Origin: Sphingobium sp. TCM1
Lineage (GTDB): Bacteria > Pseudomonadota > Alphaproteobacteria > Sphingomonadales > Sphingomonadaceae
Assembly (NCBI RefSeq): GCF_001650725.1
Contig: NZ_LXVX01000005.1
Location: 274,825 to 338,824 of the forward strand
Direction of reading: 5' to 3'
Length of the DNA: 64,000 bases
Shown here: piece by piece, positions 24,745 to 33,019 of the stretch
Layout of the letters: each line of letters starts with the position of its first letter
Position numbering within the stretch: the first letter of the stretch is position 1
Program-made: the position numbers and the translations under genes
The notes under the pieces: model-generated
What the model was told of the DNA's origin: nothing
What the model saw: the letters and a program-made list of their open reading frames with translations, nothing else
Databases searched by the model: none

Positions 24745-26189
24745 CCGTCATGCAGGCGCCCGCCTATGCCCGCGCCGAATATCATGGCTTCGAGGCCGGC
24801 GGCAGCACCTTCGTCTATCTGGTGAGCGCAGGGGCCATCTTCGAGGTGGATGCCGATGTGCAGCGGGTGCTGGGCCGGCTCGACGGGCGGGAATTGACCC
24901 ATGCCGCGCTGATCCGCGAACTGACCAGCGATGGCAGCGACCCGGCCGAGGCGGAGGCGCTGGTGCGCGAGCTGCGCGCCGCGCGCCTGATCCAGCTGGG
25001 CGTCGCCGCCCCGGTCATGCCGCAGGCGCCGCCTGTCGACTTCCCGTTGCAGGCGCTGGTGCTCAACGTCACCAACCAGTGCAACCTGGCGTGCACCTAT
25101 TGCTATGAATTCGGCGCGGACAAGATCGCCACGCCGGCGGGCAAGCCCAAATATATGACGCTGGAAACGGCCAAGGCGTCGGTCGACCTGCTGATCGCCG
25201 AGGCGGTCGGGCGCAAGGCGGTGCATATCACCTTCTTCGGCGGCGAGACGCTGATGAACTTCAAGCTGCTGCGCGAAGTGGTGGACTACGCCAACGGCGC
25301 GACGGCTGCGGCGGGGAAGGGGATTACCTACAGCCTCACCACCAATGCCACCTTGCTGACGCCGGAGATCGTGACCTTCCTGTCGGACAACCGGATCGGC
25401 GTCACCGTCTCCATGGATGGCCCGCCCGAAGTGCAGGACAAGCATCGCGTCTACAAGAATGGCAAGGGCAGCTATGCGGTGATCGAGCCGCGCCTGCGCA
25501 CGCTGATCGCCCATCACAAGACCCGCGCCATCACCGCCCGTGTGACGCTGACGGAGGGCGTGACCGACGTCGTCCGTATCTTCCGCCACCTGAAGGACGA
25601 TCTGGGCTTCCACGAAGTCGGCTTCGCGCCGGTGACGACCGGCGAGGAGCGCGCCTATTCGCTGGACGACAATGGGATGGACAGCGTCCTGGCGCAGTTC
25701 ACCCTGCTGGCGGACGAGTGGCTGGACCATGCCCTGCGGGGCGAATCCCATGGCTTCACCAATGTCAGCGAAACGATCAGCGAGTTGATCTCCGGCGTCA
25801 ACAAGTCGCATCCCTGCGGCGCGGGCCTGGGCCTGATGGGCGTCAGCCCTTCGGGCGATCTGTCGCCCTGCCACCGCTTCACGGACGCCGACACGCATGT
25901 GATGGGACATGTCTCCAGCGGCATCGACCGCGTAAAGCAGGGCGAATTCCTGAAAAAGGGGCATGTCGAGGCGAAATATGACTGCCAGAGCTGCTGGGCG
26001 CGGCCGCTCTGTGCCGGTGGATGCCATCATGAAGCCTTCGTGCGCTATGGCGACACCGGCCACGCCAACCTCCATTATTGCGACTGGATCCGGCAATGGA
26101 CCGACACCTGCCTGCGCATCTACGGCGTGCTGGCCGTGAAGAACCCCGGCTTCCTCGAACGCTTCGCTGAACGAAAGGGCCTGTCATGA
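24741..26189 (+). CDS. qhpD: Radical SAM maturase of quinohemoprotein amine dehydrogenase
   Basis: 482 residues. The radical SAM triad Cys114-Cys118-Cys121 (CNLACTYC) is preceded by a ~95-residue RRE/PqqD-like peptide-recognition region. The C-terminus is a SPASM domain with clustered cysteines (CGAGLGLMGVSPSGDLSPC, CQSCWARPLCAGGC) for auxiliary Fe-S clusters. The known role is to form the Cys-to-Asp/Glu thioether cross-links in the gamma subunit QhpC in the cytoplasm before export. It lies directly before qhpC with a 4-nt overlap. Confidence 0.95.
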   Translation: MTVMQAPAYARAEYHGFEAGGSTFVYLVSAGAIFEVDADVQRVLGRLDGRELTHAALIRELTSDGSDPAEAEALVRELRAARLIQLGVAAPVMPQAPPVDFPLQALVLNVTNQCNLACTYCYEFGADKIATPAGKPKYMTLETAKASVDLLIAEAVGRKAVHITFFGGETLMNFKLLREVVDYANGATAAAGKGITYSLTTNATLLTPEIVTFLSDNRIGVTVSMDGPPEVQDKHRVYKNGKGSYAVIEPRLRTLIAHHKTRAITARVTLTEGVTDVVRIFRHLKDDLGFHEVGFAPVTTGEERAYSLDDNGMDSVLAQFTLLADEWLDHALRGESHGFTNVSETISELISGVNKSHPCGAGLGLMGVSPSGDLSPCHRFTDADTHVMGHVSSGIDRVKQGEFLKKGHVEAKYDCQSCWARPLCAGGCHHEAFVRYGDTGHANLHYCDWIRQWTDTCLRIYGVLAVKNPGFLERFAERKGLS

Positions 26190-26548
26190 AGCATCTTCGT
26201 GCCATCAACAAAAAGGCGCGCGCGATCGACGAGGCGGTGACGCAGATCGAGGCGGCGGCGCTCGCGTCGCCCGCCGACATGGAGGAGGATGTCGTCGCCC
26301 TCCAGCAGCAGCCGCGCCCCCATGTGCCGATGGGCTGCACCCTGTCCTTCTCGCCCGGCTGGGAAGTGGATGCGGGCGGCGGCACGGCGGGCCTGTGCCA
26401 GCCGGTCGAGCGCGACATCTACGACTGCTATGTCACCTGCTTCTGGCCGGTCCAGGTGCCCGATCATGTGAACTACTCGCCCGACTGGGCCAGCAACTGC
26501 GCCACGGCCACCAAGGACTGGCGCAACCTCGACCTCGTTTTCCCGTGA
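26186..26548 (+). CDS. qhpC: Quinohemoprotein amine dehydrogenase gamma subunit precursor (CTQ-bearing)
   Basis: 120 residues. Residues 1-~48 are a cytoplasmic leader (MKHLRAINKKARAIDEAV...) removed by QhpE. The mature part keeps every cross-linking residue of the Paracoccus protein: Cys51-Glu60, Cys71-Asp77, Cys85-Asp93, and Cys81 with Trp87 (DCYVTCFWP) for the cysteine tryptophylquinone cofactor. Cys105 is an additional cysteine I do not recall in the reference protein. The catalytic base Asp is expected near Asp77. It is a RiPP-like modified subunit that sits between the alpha and beta subunits. Confidence 0.95.
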   Translation: MKHLRAINKKARAIDEAVTQIEAAALASPADMEEDVVALQQQPRPHVPMGCTLSFSPGWEVDAGGGTAGLCQPVERDIYDCYVTCFWPVQVPDHVNYSPDWASNCATATKDWRNLDLVFP

Positions 26549-26556
26549 GGCGCGCC

Positions 26557-27660
26557 ATGCCGACATTCCGTACTGTCCTCGCCGCCGGGCTCTCCGCAGG
26601 GCTTTCCGTTCTGGCCACGCTCCCGGCGTCCGCCTCGACCCTGTTCATGGGGTCCTATCCCGACGAACTGCTGGTCTTCGACGAAGGCAAGGCGGCGGTC
26701 ACGGGCAAGATCAAGCTCGATACCGGCCTGCCGACATCGATGCTGTTGTCCGACGACGGCAAGCGCATCTATGTGACAACCATCACCACCAGCGGGATCG
26801 AGGTGATAGACACCGCGACGCGCAAGGTGGTCAACAAGTTCAGCCTGAATGACGGCGTCACCCGCTATCGCTTCTGGGGCGGAACGGCCGACCCGACCGG
26901 CCGCTATTTCTACACGATGCTGACCCGGTTCGACAAAGGTATGGACCGCTATACCGTCGGGAAGCCGAGTTGGGGTGTGATCGATCTGAAGCTCCAGAAG
27001 GTCGTTCGCACGATCGAACTGGACAAGGAGGATGAGCGTGGCGGTGGTGGCTGGCGGGCCGCGTACAAGATTTCGCCGGACGGCAAGTTCCTCTATGCCT
27101 TCGGCGAGAAGGTGGTGATCCTCGACACCGCGACGCTCAAGGTGGTCGACCGCATCGACCTCGCCAAGCCAGAGGGGACGGGGCTGGAGAATGTCGGTTT
27201 CGGCGGTGCGATCGACACGATCCGCACGCCCGGCCAGTTCGTGTCGCTGTTTAACGCGGCCGACCCCTATATCCACAACAAGATGTTCGGCCTCGCCCGC
27301 TTCGATCTCAACAGCCGCCAGTTCGACTTCACGCCGATTGGCCCCGCGCCCGAAAGCATGGCGGGACTTCAGATGACGCCCGACGGGAAGCAGGCCTATA
27401 CAGTGGTCACCAACGGCAAGCTCGGCAACAAGCGCTGCGAATTCTGGCACATGGACATGGCGACCAACTCCGTGGTGGACAAGGCCGAATTCCCCTGCCG
27501 TTCGCGCTTCCGCTTCGGCATGTCGATGGATGGGACCAAGCTCTATATCTACGGCGCCAGCTATGACATCGAAGTCTATGACGCGAAGACGCTGAAGCTG
27601 GAAACCACCTGGGATCTGGGCAATGACACCACCGGCGCCGGCATGGTCGCGGTGGAATGA
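26557..27660 (+). CDS. qhpB: Quinohemoprotein amine dehydrogenase beta subunit (seven-bladed propeller)
   Basis: 367 residues with a cleavable signal peptide (ATG at 26557; ...LATLPASAS). Repeated segments of the type SDDGKRIYVTTITTSGIEVIDTATRKVV, SPDGKFLYAFGEKVVILDTATLKVV and TPDGKQAYTVVTNG show the YVTN-type beta-propeller fold of the beta subunit. It supplies part of the substrate cavity beside the quinone cofactor. It follows qhpC by 8 nt. Confidence 0.94.
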   Translation: MPTFRTVLAAGLSAGLSVLATLPASASTLFMGSYPDELLVFDEGKAAVTGKIKLDTGLPTSMLLSDDGKRIYVTTITTSGIEVIDTATRKVVNKFSLNDGVTRYRFWGGTADPTGRYFYTMLTRFDKGMDRYTVGKPSWGVIDLKLQKVVRTIELDKEDERGGGGWRAAYKISPDGKFLYAFGEKVVILDTATLKVVDRIDLAKPEGTGLENVGFGGAIDTIRTPGQFVSLFNAADPYIHNKMFGLARFDLNSRQFDFTPIGPAPESMAGLQMTPDGKQAYTVVTNGKLGNKRCEFWHMDMATNSVVDKAEFPCRSRFRFGMSMDGTKLYIYGASYDIEVYDAKTLKLETTWDLGNDTTGAGMVAVE

Positions 27661-27700
27661 CGGGTCCGGGTAAGCTCTGCCAGATTTCGGCGGGGGAACG

Positions 27701-28693
27701 ATGACGTCCATCGCCATCCGGGGCAGTGGCATCGCCGCCAGCGGATGCGCGCATATATTGACTGGCGCGGGCCTTCGGGTCGCAATCGAGGACATCCGCC
27801 GCCCGTCCGTGCCGACGATCATGCTGAGCGACCCGGCCCTGGGCCTGATCCGTGGCGTGTTCGATCGGCCGGACCTGTTTGCCGACCGCCCGCGCGTCAA
27901 GCGGCGGGTTGTCGCGTGGGGCGGACCGCCGGTGGTGGTGCCGCATGGCGCGGCGCTGGCGTCGGAAGAGGAGGTTCAGGCGGCCTTGCCGGTCGTCGGC
28001 CAGTCGGGTGCCGGCGCTGGTGATTTCACCATCCACACCGCGCCGCCCCTGCCACTGGGCGACATGCGCCTCTTCGGCGAGCGCCATGCGGTGGCCGCCA
28101 GGGTCAGGTTGCGCGATCCCGCCTGCGGGGACGAGGCGCGGATCGAGGCGGTCGCAGGGGGCTGGCTCTATCTGGTGCCGGCGCAGGCCGGGGCGGGCTG
28201 GCTGCTGGGGGTGGGGGGCACGATCGAGGCGCTGCTGGGGCAGAGCGCGCTGATCGCGCCGGTCGTGGACGCCGTGGGGGCGGTGTCCACGCCCTTCCTC
28301 GCCGCGCCGCGCCTGCATCTGCCGCTCCAGGATGCGGACTGGCTGGCCTGCGGCACGGTGGCGCTCGGTTTCGACCCGATCTGCGGTGACGGCACCGCGC
28401 AATCGGTGCGCGAGGCGATCCTTGCCGCTGCCGTCGTCACCGCCATTGCCGAAGGCGGGGACCGGGGAGCGTTGCTCGGCCATTATCAATCCATGTTGAT
28501 CGCGGCGATGCGGCGGCATCTGCTGTTGTGCGCCCAATTCTATGCCAATGGGGGCAAGGGCGACTGGTGGTGTGCGCAGCATGACGCGCTGATGGAGGGG
28601 CATCGTCATTGCACCGCATTGCTGGCCAGAATGCCCGAGCCGCGCTTCCTGCTCGACGGCTTTCGCCTGGTGCCGCGGCAGGCGGCGGCATGA
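27701..28693 (+). CDS. qhpG: FAD-dependent monooxygenase of CTQ biogenesis
   Basis: 330 residues with an N-terminal dinucleotide fold (IAIRGSGIAASGCAHIL) and the flavin-binding GFDPICGDGTAQSVREAI segment, equivalent to the GD motif of PHBH-like hydroxylases. In Paracoccus the QhpG protein adds two hydroxyls to the cofactor tryptophan of the QhpC-QhpD complex. The protein is somewhat shorter than typical class A monooxygenases; the middle substrate domain looks reduced. It follows qhpB by 40 nt and overlaps qhpF by 4 nt. Confidence 0.85.
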   Translation: MTSIAIRGSGIAASGCAHILTGAGLRVAIEDIRRPSVPTIMLSDPALGLIRGVFDRPDLFADRPRVKRRVVAWGGPPVVVPHGAALASEEEVQAALPVVGQSGAGAGDFTIHTAPPLPLGDMRLFGERHAVAARVRLRDPACGDEARIEAVAGGWLYLVPAQAGAGWLLGVGGTIEALLGQSALIAPVVDAVGAVSTPFLAAPRLHLPLQDADWLACGTVALGFDPICGDGTAQSVREAILAAAVVTAIAEGGDRGALLGHYQSMLIAAMRRHLLLCAQFYANGGKGDWWCAQHDALMEGHRHCTALLARMPEPRFLLDGFRLVPRQAAA

Positions 28694-30393
28694 CACCCCA
28701 GATACAGCCTCCCGTCGCCGACTGGCGCACCTACCGGCGGCTCGCGCCTTTTCTACGGCCCTATCGCGGCGCGCTGCTCGTCGTGCTGGCGATCAGCCTG
28801 CTCTCGACTGCGCTGGGCCTCGCGCAGCCCTATCTGTCCAAGCTGATGATCGACCAGGCACTGCTCAAGCGCGACATGGGCGCGTTGATCGAGATTGCGG
28901 CAATCATGATCGGCGTCACCATCGCCGGCTTTGCGGTCAATATCCTCGCCAGCTATCGCTATGTCGCGCTATCGGCGGCGATGCTCTACGACATCCGCGC
29001 GGCGCTGTTGCGGCATCTCCAGACCCTGTCGCCGCGCTTCTATGGCAGCTTCCGGCTCGGCGATCTCGTGTCCCGGATGAACAGCGATGTCAGCGACGTG
29101 CAACGGGTCGCGTCGGACAGCCTGCTCTCGGTGGTCAGCAACCTTCTCTTCTTCGTCGGCTGCGTCGCGATGATGCTCTGGCTCGACTGGCGGCTGTTCC
29201 TGGTCAGCGTCGTGCTGGTCCCGGCCAGCCTCGCGACCTTCGCTTATTATCAGCGCCGCCTTACCGCCCTCACCCGCGACATGCGGGAGCGGGGGGCGGA
29301 CCTTGGCAGCCTGCTGGTCGACACGGTCATGGGGATGCGCGTGGTCGCCTCGTTGCGCGCGGGCGAGCATGAGGTGGCGCGTTTCAAGGCGAAGAACGAC
29401 GCCTTCATCGGCGCGATGCTGAAGATGCAGGTGGCGTCCTTCATGACCGGGGCGCTGCCCGGCACGCTGATGACGGCTGCGACATCGGCGGTGATCCTCT
29501 ATGGCGGCTGGCGGATCATAGAGGGCGGCATGAGCATCGGCACGCTCGTCGCCTTCATGACCTATCATATGCGCCTCCTGTCGCCGATCCAGACGCTGAT
29601 GGGGCTGACCTCCGGCCTTGCTTCGGCGCGGGTATCGCTGGGACGGATCTTCGAGCTGTTCGATACGAAGCCCGATGTGGTGGAGCGGGTCGATGCCGTG
29701 CCGCTGGTGCGGGCCGGGGACATGCGGTTCGATCGGGTCGCGATGCGCTATGACCGCGACGCGGTGCTGCACGATGTCGACCTGACGATCCCGGCCGGCA
29801 GTCTTTGCGCCATCCTCGGCCCCAGCGGCGTCGGCAAATCGACCATGGCCGACCTGATGGTCCGTTATCTCGATCCCGACAGCGGCCGGATCATGGTCGA
29901 TGGCCGCGACCTGCGCGACTACGCCCTCGATGACCTGCGACGGGAAATCATCCTGGTCGATCAGGCGCCCTGGCTGTTCAACGACACGATCGCCGCCAAT
30001 ATCGGTTTTGCCATGCCCGATGTGACGCGGGCCGAGATCGAGGCGGCGGCCCATGCGGCGGGGCTGGAGGCATTCATCGCGCGACTGCCCGAAGGCTATG
30101 AAACCCGCGCGGGCGAAAGGGGCGCGGCGCTGTCCGCCGGGGAGCGGCAGCGGATCGTGCTGGCCCGCGCGCTGCTGCGTCGACCTGGCATCCTGATCCT
30201 CGACGAGCCGACTTCGGCGCTGGACGGGGAGACTGAGCAACTTGTCGCCGGCCGGCTGCGCGGGGCGCTGCCCGATGCGACGATCATCGTCATCACCCAC
30301 AAGCCGGCGCTGGCCGACATGGCGGACCACATCATCCGGCTGGAGCAGGGATCGGCGCGGATGATGGCGCGCGCGCAACTCGCCCATGCCTGA
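28690..30393 (+). CDS. qhpF: ABC transporter (membrane domain fused to ATPase) for gamma-subunit export
   Basis: 567 residues. About residues 15-310 are an ABC type I exporter transmembrane domain with six helices. The ATPase follows: Walker A GPSGVGKST, signature LSAGERQRIVLARAL, Walker B ILILDEPTSALD, H-loop ITHK. In the qhp system this exporter carries the cross-linked gamma subunit to the periplasm. The start ATG at 28690 overlaps the qhpG stop. A protease gene next to an exporter resembles bacteriocin export loci. Confidence 0.9.
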   Translation: MTPQIQPPVADWRTYRRLAPFLRPYRGALLVVLAISLLSTALGLAQPYLSKLMIDQALLKRDMGALIEIAAIMIGVTIAGFAVNILASYRYVALSAAMLYDIRAALLRHLQTLSPRFYGSFRLGDLVSRMNSDVSDVQRVASDSLLSVVSNLLFFVGCVAMMLWLDWRLFLVSVVLVPASLATFAYYQRRLTALTRDMRERGADLGSLLVDTVMGMRVVASLRAGEHEVARFKAKNDAFIGAMLKMQVASFMTGALPGTLMTAATSAVILYGGWRIIEGGMSIGTLVAFMTYHMRLLSPIQTLMGLTSGLASARVSLGRIFELFDTKPDVVERVDAVPLVRAGDMRFDRVAMRYDRDAVLHDVDLTIPAGSLCAILGPSGVGKSTMADLMVRYLDPDSGRIMVDGRDLRDYALDDLRREIILVDQAPWLFNDTIAANIGFAMPDVTRAEIEAAAHAAGLEAFIARLPEGYETRAGERGAALSAGERQRIVLARALLRRPGILILDEPTSALDGETEQLVAGRLRGALPDATIIVITHKPALADMADHIIRLEQGSARMMARAQLAHA

Positions 30394-31111
30394 TGCTGCA
30401 CTTGATCCTGCACCTGATCCGATCCGCATCGCCATCATCGACAGCGGCGCGCATCCTGCCCATCCGCATATCGACGCGGCGCGGCTGCTGCCCGGTTTCG
30501 CCATCGCGCCGGACGGGTCCGACAGCGACATGGACAGTTGTGACGCCCTGGGCCATGGCACGGCCGTCACCGCCGCGATCCAGAGCCATGCGCCCGATGC
30601 GCTGTGCCTGCCGATCCGGGTCTTTCACGACTCGCTGCGCACGACCGCGCGTGCGCTGGTGGCGGCGATCGACCGGGCGCTGGCGGCGCGCGTCGACCTC
30701 ATCAACCTCAGCCTCGGCACGATGAACCCGGCGCATCGCGACCTGTTCGCGGCGGCGGCCGACCGAGCGCTGGCGGCGGGCGTGCTGATCGTCGCCGCGC
30801 GCGAGGCGGATGGGACGCCCTGCTATCCGGGCAGTCTTCCGCAGGTGCTGGGCGTGTCGCTGGATTGGGCTTGTCCCCGCGACCGGCATAGGGTGCGGGA
30901 CGGGCTGGCCTACGCCTCCGGCCATCCCAGGCCGATCCCCGGCGTACCGCAGCGGCGCAACCTCCATGGTGTCAGTTTCGCTGTCGCGAACATGAGCGGC
31001 CTTGTGGCGGGCGGCGGACGGCCGGAGGTCGCCCGCCATCTCGGTCAGGCGATGCCGAACCCCATGACCCGCTCGACCATCCAGAAACAGCCGATCGCGC
31101 CGACCGCATAG
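30386..31111 (+). CDS. qhpE: Subtilisin-like serine protease removing the gamma-subunit leader
   Basis: 241 residues of peptidase family S8 without signal peptide, so it acts in the cytoplasm. The catalytic triad is Asp19 (AIIDSG), His57 (GHGT) and Ser197 (GVSFAVANMSG). QhpE in Paracoccus cleaves the QhpC leader after cross-linking. The start overlaps the qhpF stop by 8 nt. The last ~20 codons run 67 bp into the convergent HupE-like gene, so the operon ends within coding DNA of its neighbour. Confidence 0.9.
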   Translation: MPDAALDPAPDPIRIAIIDSGAHPAHPHIDAARLLPGFAIAPDGSDSDMDSCDALGHGTAVTAAIQSHAPDALCLPIRVFHDSLRTTARALVAAIDRALAARVDLINLSLGTMNPAHRDLFAAAADRALAAGVLIVAAREADGTPCYPGSLPQVLGVSLDWACPRDRHRVRDGLAYASGHPRPIPGVPQRRNLHGVSFAVANMSGLVAGGGRPEVARHLGQAMPNPMTRSTIQKQPIAPTA

Positions 31112-32040
31112 AGGGCGGCGCTCCGCACCGGGGCCGCCAGCGACAGGGCGCGCAGCCCTGCCAGCGTCGCCACGATCGCGCCGACGAACAGCAATTGCCC
31201 CGCCTCCACGCCGAGGTTGAAGAAGACCAGCGCGGGGAGCCTTTCGTCCGCCTGCACGCCCAGTTCGCCCAGCGCCGTGGCGAACCCCAGTCCATGCAGC
31301 AGGCCGAAAAGCGACACGACGATCAGTTGGCGCTTGAAGGCGAAGGCCCGTTCCCCCGCGCCGACCAGCAATGCCTCCCGCGCCATGAAGGCGATCGACA
31401 GGGCGATGGCGGCCTCGACCGGGGGCACCGGCACGCGCACCAGTTCGAAGAAGGCGATGGCGAGCGAGAGGGAGTGGCCCGCGGTGAAGGCGCTCACCAG
31501 CCACAGCAGGGGGCGCCCGCGCGCGAGCAGCGCGAGGCAGAGGACAAAGGCGAGATGATCCCAGCCCAGCCAGATATGCCAGACGCCCTGCGCCAGAAAT
31601 TCCGGGGCGATCTGTCCGATCGGGCGCGCGGTGGCGGCGGTCTCGCCGACCGGTACCGCGATGCCGCTGGCGTCGCCGGTCAGGCTGCGGTCGACCTGGC
31701 TGCCCATGACATTGGTGACGAAGCGGCCGCCATCGGCCTTCCAGGGGGTCTGGATGACATCGCCCGCCACAAAGGGCCGATCGCAGGCCAGTTCATAGGC
31801 ATATTGGGCGCGGCCGCCGCTGGTCTGGCGGCTCATCCCGGTCTGCCGGCATCCGTCGGGCAGGCGGAGCGGTGCGGGCTGGCCCACGGCTTCGGGGACG
31901 GCGGCGGTGAATTCGTAGCTGTTCGGGTCTTCGCCGCGGGTCAGCGCGAAGTCGGCGGACAGGAAGATGTCGGCCATCGCCGTACCGGGCGCCAGCGTCG
32001 CCAGGGCAAGAAGGAGGATGGCGAGGCTATTGCGCCACAT
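31045..32040 (-). CDS. HupE/UreJ-like membrane protein
   Basis: 331 residues from ATG at 32040 (MWRNSLAILLLALATLAPGTAMA signal peptide). Residues ~25-165 are an extracytoplasmic domain with two cysteines (LPDGCRQTG, YELACDRPF). The C-terminal half has about seven membrane helices with HIWLGWDHLAFVLCLALLA, FTAGHSLSLA and GLLHGLGFATALGELG, the His/Asp motifs of the HupE/UreJ family. Some family members carry nickel, but for this subfamily the substrate is not established. The start overlaps the end of the PPIase gene by 14 nt, so they are translated together. Confidence 0.8.
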   Translation of the reverse strand: MWRNSLAILLLALATLAPGTAMADIFLSADFALTRGEDPNSYEFTAAVPEAVGQPAPLRLPDGCRQTGMSRQTSGGRAQYAYELACDRPFVAGDVIQTPWKADGGRFVTNVMGSQVDRSLTGDASGIAVPVGETAATARPIGQIAPEFLAQGVWHIWLGWDHLAFVLCLALLARGRPLLWLVSAFTAGHSLSLAIAFFELVRVPVPPVEAAIALSIAFMAREALLVGAGERAFAFKRQLIVVSLFGLLHGLGFATALGELGVQADERLPALVFFNLGVEAGQLLFVGAIVATLAGLRALSLAAPVRSAALYAVGAIGCFWMVERVMGFGIA

Positions 32041-32881
32041 CGAATTTTTCCTTGAGGCCCGCCAGCGCCTGCTGAATCGCGGCATTGCTGTGGGCGATCA
32101 TATAATCCTGCCGCACCTGGTCCCTGATCGCGGGAAAGGGGATCATGGCGGATGGGATGCGTTCCCCCCTCCTGACGAAATGCCAGCCGCGCGGCGACTG
32201 GATGGGGCCGAACCAGCGGCCCTCGGGAGCGTCTTTCAGCTGCTCGACGAAATCCTGGCCGAAAATGCCGCGCACCATCGAATCGCCATAGCGCGGGAAA
32301 TCGCGGCCCAGCCAGAAATCGTCCCCGCCGATCGTCTCGCCCGCATTCAGCTGGGCGAGCAGCAGGGCCGCGTCGGTGGGCTTTTGCTGCCGGAAAATCT
32401 GGGTGAAGCTGGTGCGTGGTTCGGCACGGTACAGGTCCAGATGTCCGGCATAATGGTTGACCAGCTGTTCCTCGCTCGGTTCGGGCGGAGCGCCGGCGAT
32501 CAGGTAACGGACCTTGTCGACCAGCTGCTTGCGCGTCTCCCCGTCGGTCAGGTGCATGTTGCGGTCGATGGCTTCGCGGAACAACAATTCCTCGGCGATA
32601 TAATCGGCCTTCAGCTTCGCGCGGTCGGCAGCGCTCGCCTTCCGGCCGGTCAGCGTTTCCCAATCGGCCACCTGCGCCTGCTCGATGTCCGGCGTGAAGA
32701 TGACCGGCGGCTTTTCCAGCCGCTGGACGACATGATAGCCGCCGAACAATGCGACCCCGGCCAACAGGAAGGCGAAGAGCGGGTCGCGCAGGACTTTTCC
32801 CCCGAACCGCATCGGCGCCGGTCGCGCGCTCGGCCCGGTCGCGCTTGCCGCACTATCCATCACGTCTGCCCCGTTGTTCAT
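32027..32881 (-). CDS. Membrane-anchored parvulin-type peptidyl-prolyl isomerase
   Basis: 284 residues. One membrane anchor (LRDPLFAFLLAGVALFGGYHVV, about residues 30-52) precedes a SurA/PpiC-like chaperone part (EELLFREAIDRNMHLTDGETRKQLVDKV) and a rotamase domain (~140-250: RTSFTQIFRQQ, DDFWLGRDFPRYG, GRWFGPIQSPRGWHFVRR). It is expected to aid folding of exported proteins at the periplasmic face. It is coupled to the HupE-like gene, and its promoter region is shared with the Urt-type importer operon. Confidence 0.85.
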   Translation of the reverse strand: MNNGADVMDSAASATGPSARPAPMRFGGKVLRDPLFAFLLAGVALFGGYHVVQRLEKPPVIFTPDIEQAQVADWETLTGRKASAADRAKLKADYIAEELLFREAIDRNMHLTDGETRKQLVDKVRYLIAGAPPEPSEEQLVNHYAGHLDLYRAEPRTSFTQIFRQQKPTDAALLLAQLNAGETIGGDDFWLGRDFPRYGDSMVRGIFGQDFVEQLKDAPEGRWFGPIQSPRGWHFVRRGERIPSAMIPFPAIRDQVRQDYMIAHSNAAIQQALAGLKEKFDVAQ

Positions 32882-33019
32882 GGCGTATTTTTACCGGGAA
32901 CCGGCCGTCTGAAGCCTACGTCAAATGACGCATACGGGGGTTTGCCGCCTTTCCATAGCCTTTGGGGGACCGATTTGCTGCGCCGCCGCATGTGGCCAGC
33001 CAGGGGAGACATTCACATC
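32882..33019 (+). promoter_or_regulatory. Urt-type importer promoter with regulon box
   Basis: TACGTCAAATGACGCAT at 32917-32933 agrees with the receptor/ureohydrolase box at 15 of 17 positions. CATAGCCT starts at 32954, exactly 20 nt after the box end, the same spacing as at the receptor promoter. The substrate-binding protein gene starts 87 nt downstream of that box. The PPIase gene diverges from the other side. Confidence 0.72.

Noticed and set aside
31967..33019. Long N-terminal extension of the urea-type binding protein frame
   Set aside because: The ATG at 33020 starts a perfect lipoprotein signal peptide with RBS; the upstream frame is antisense to the PPIase gene and crosses the promoter box.
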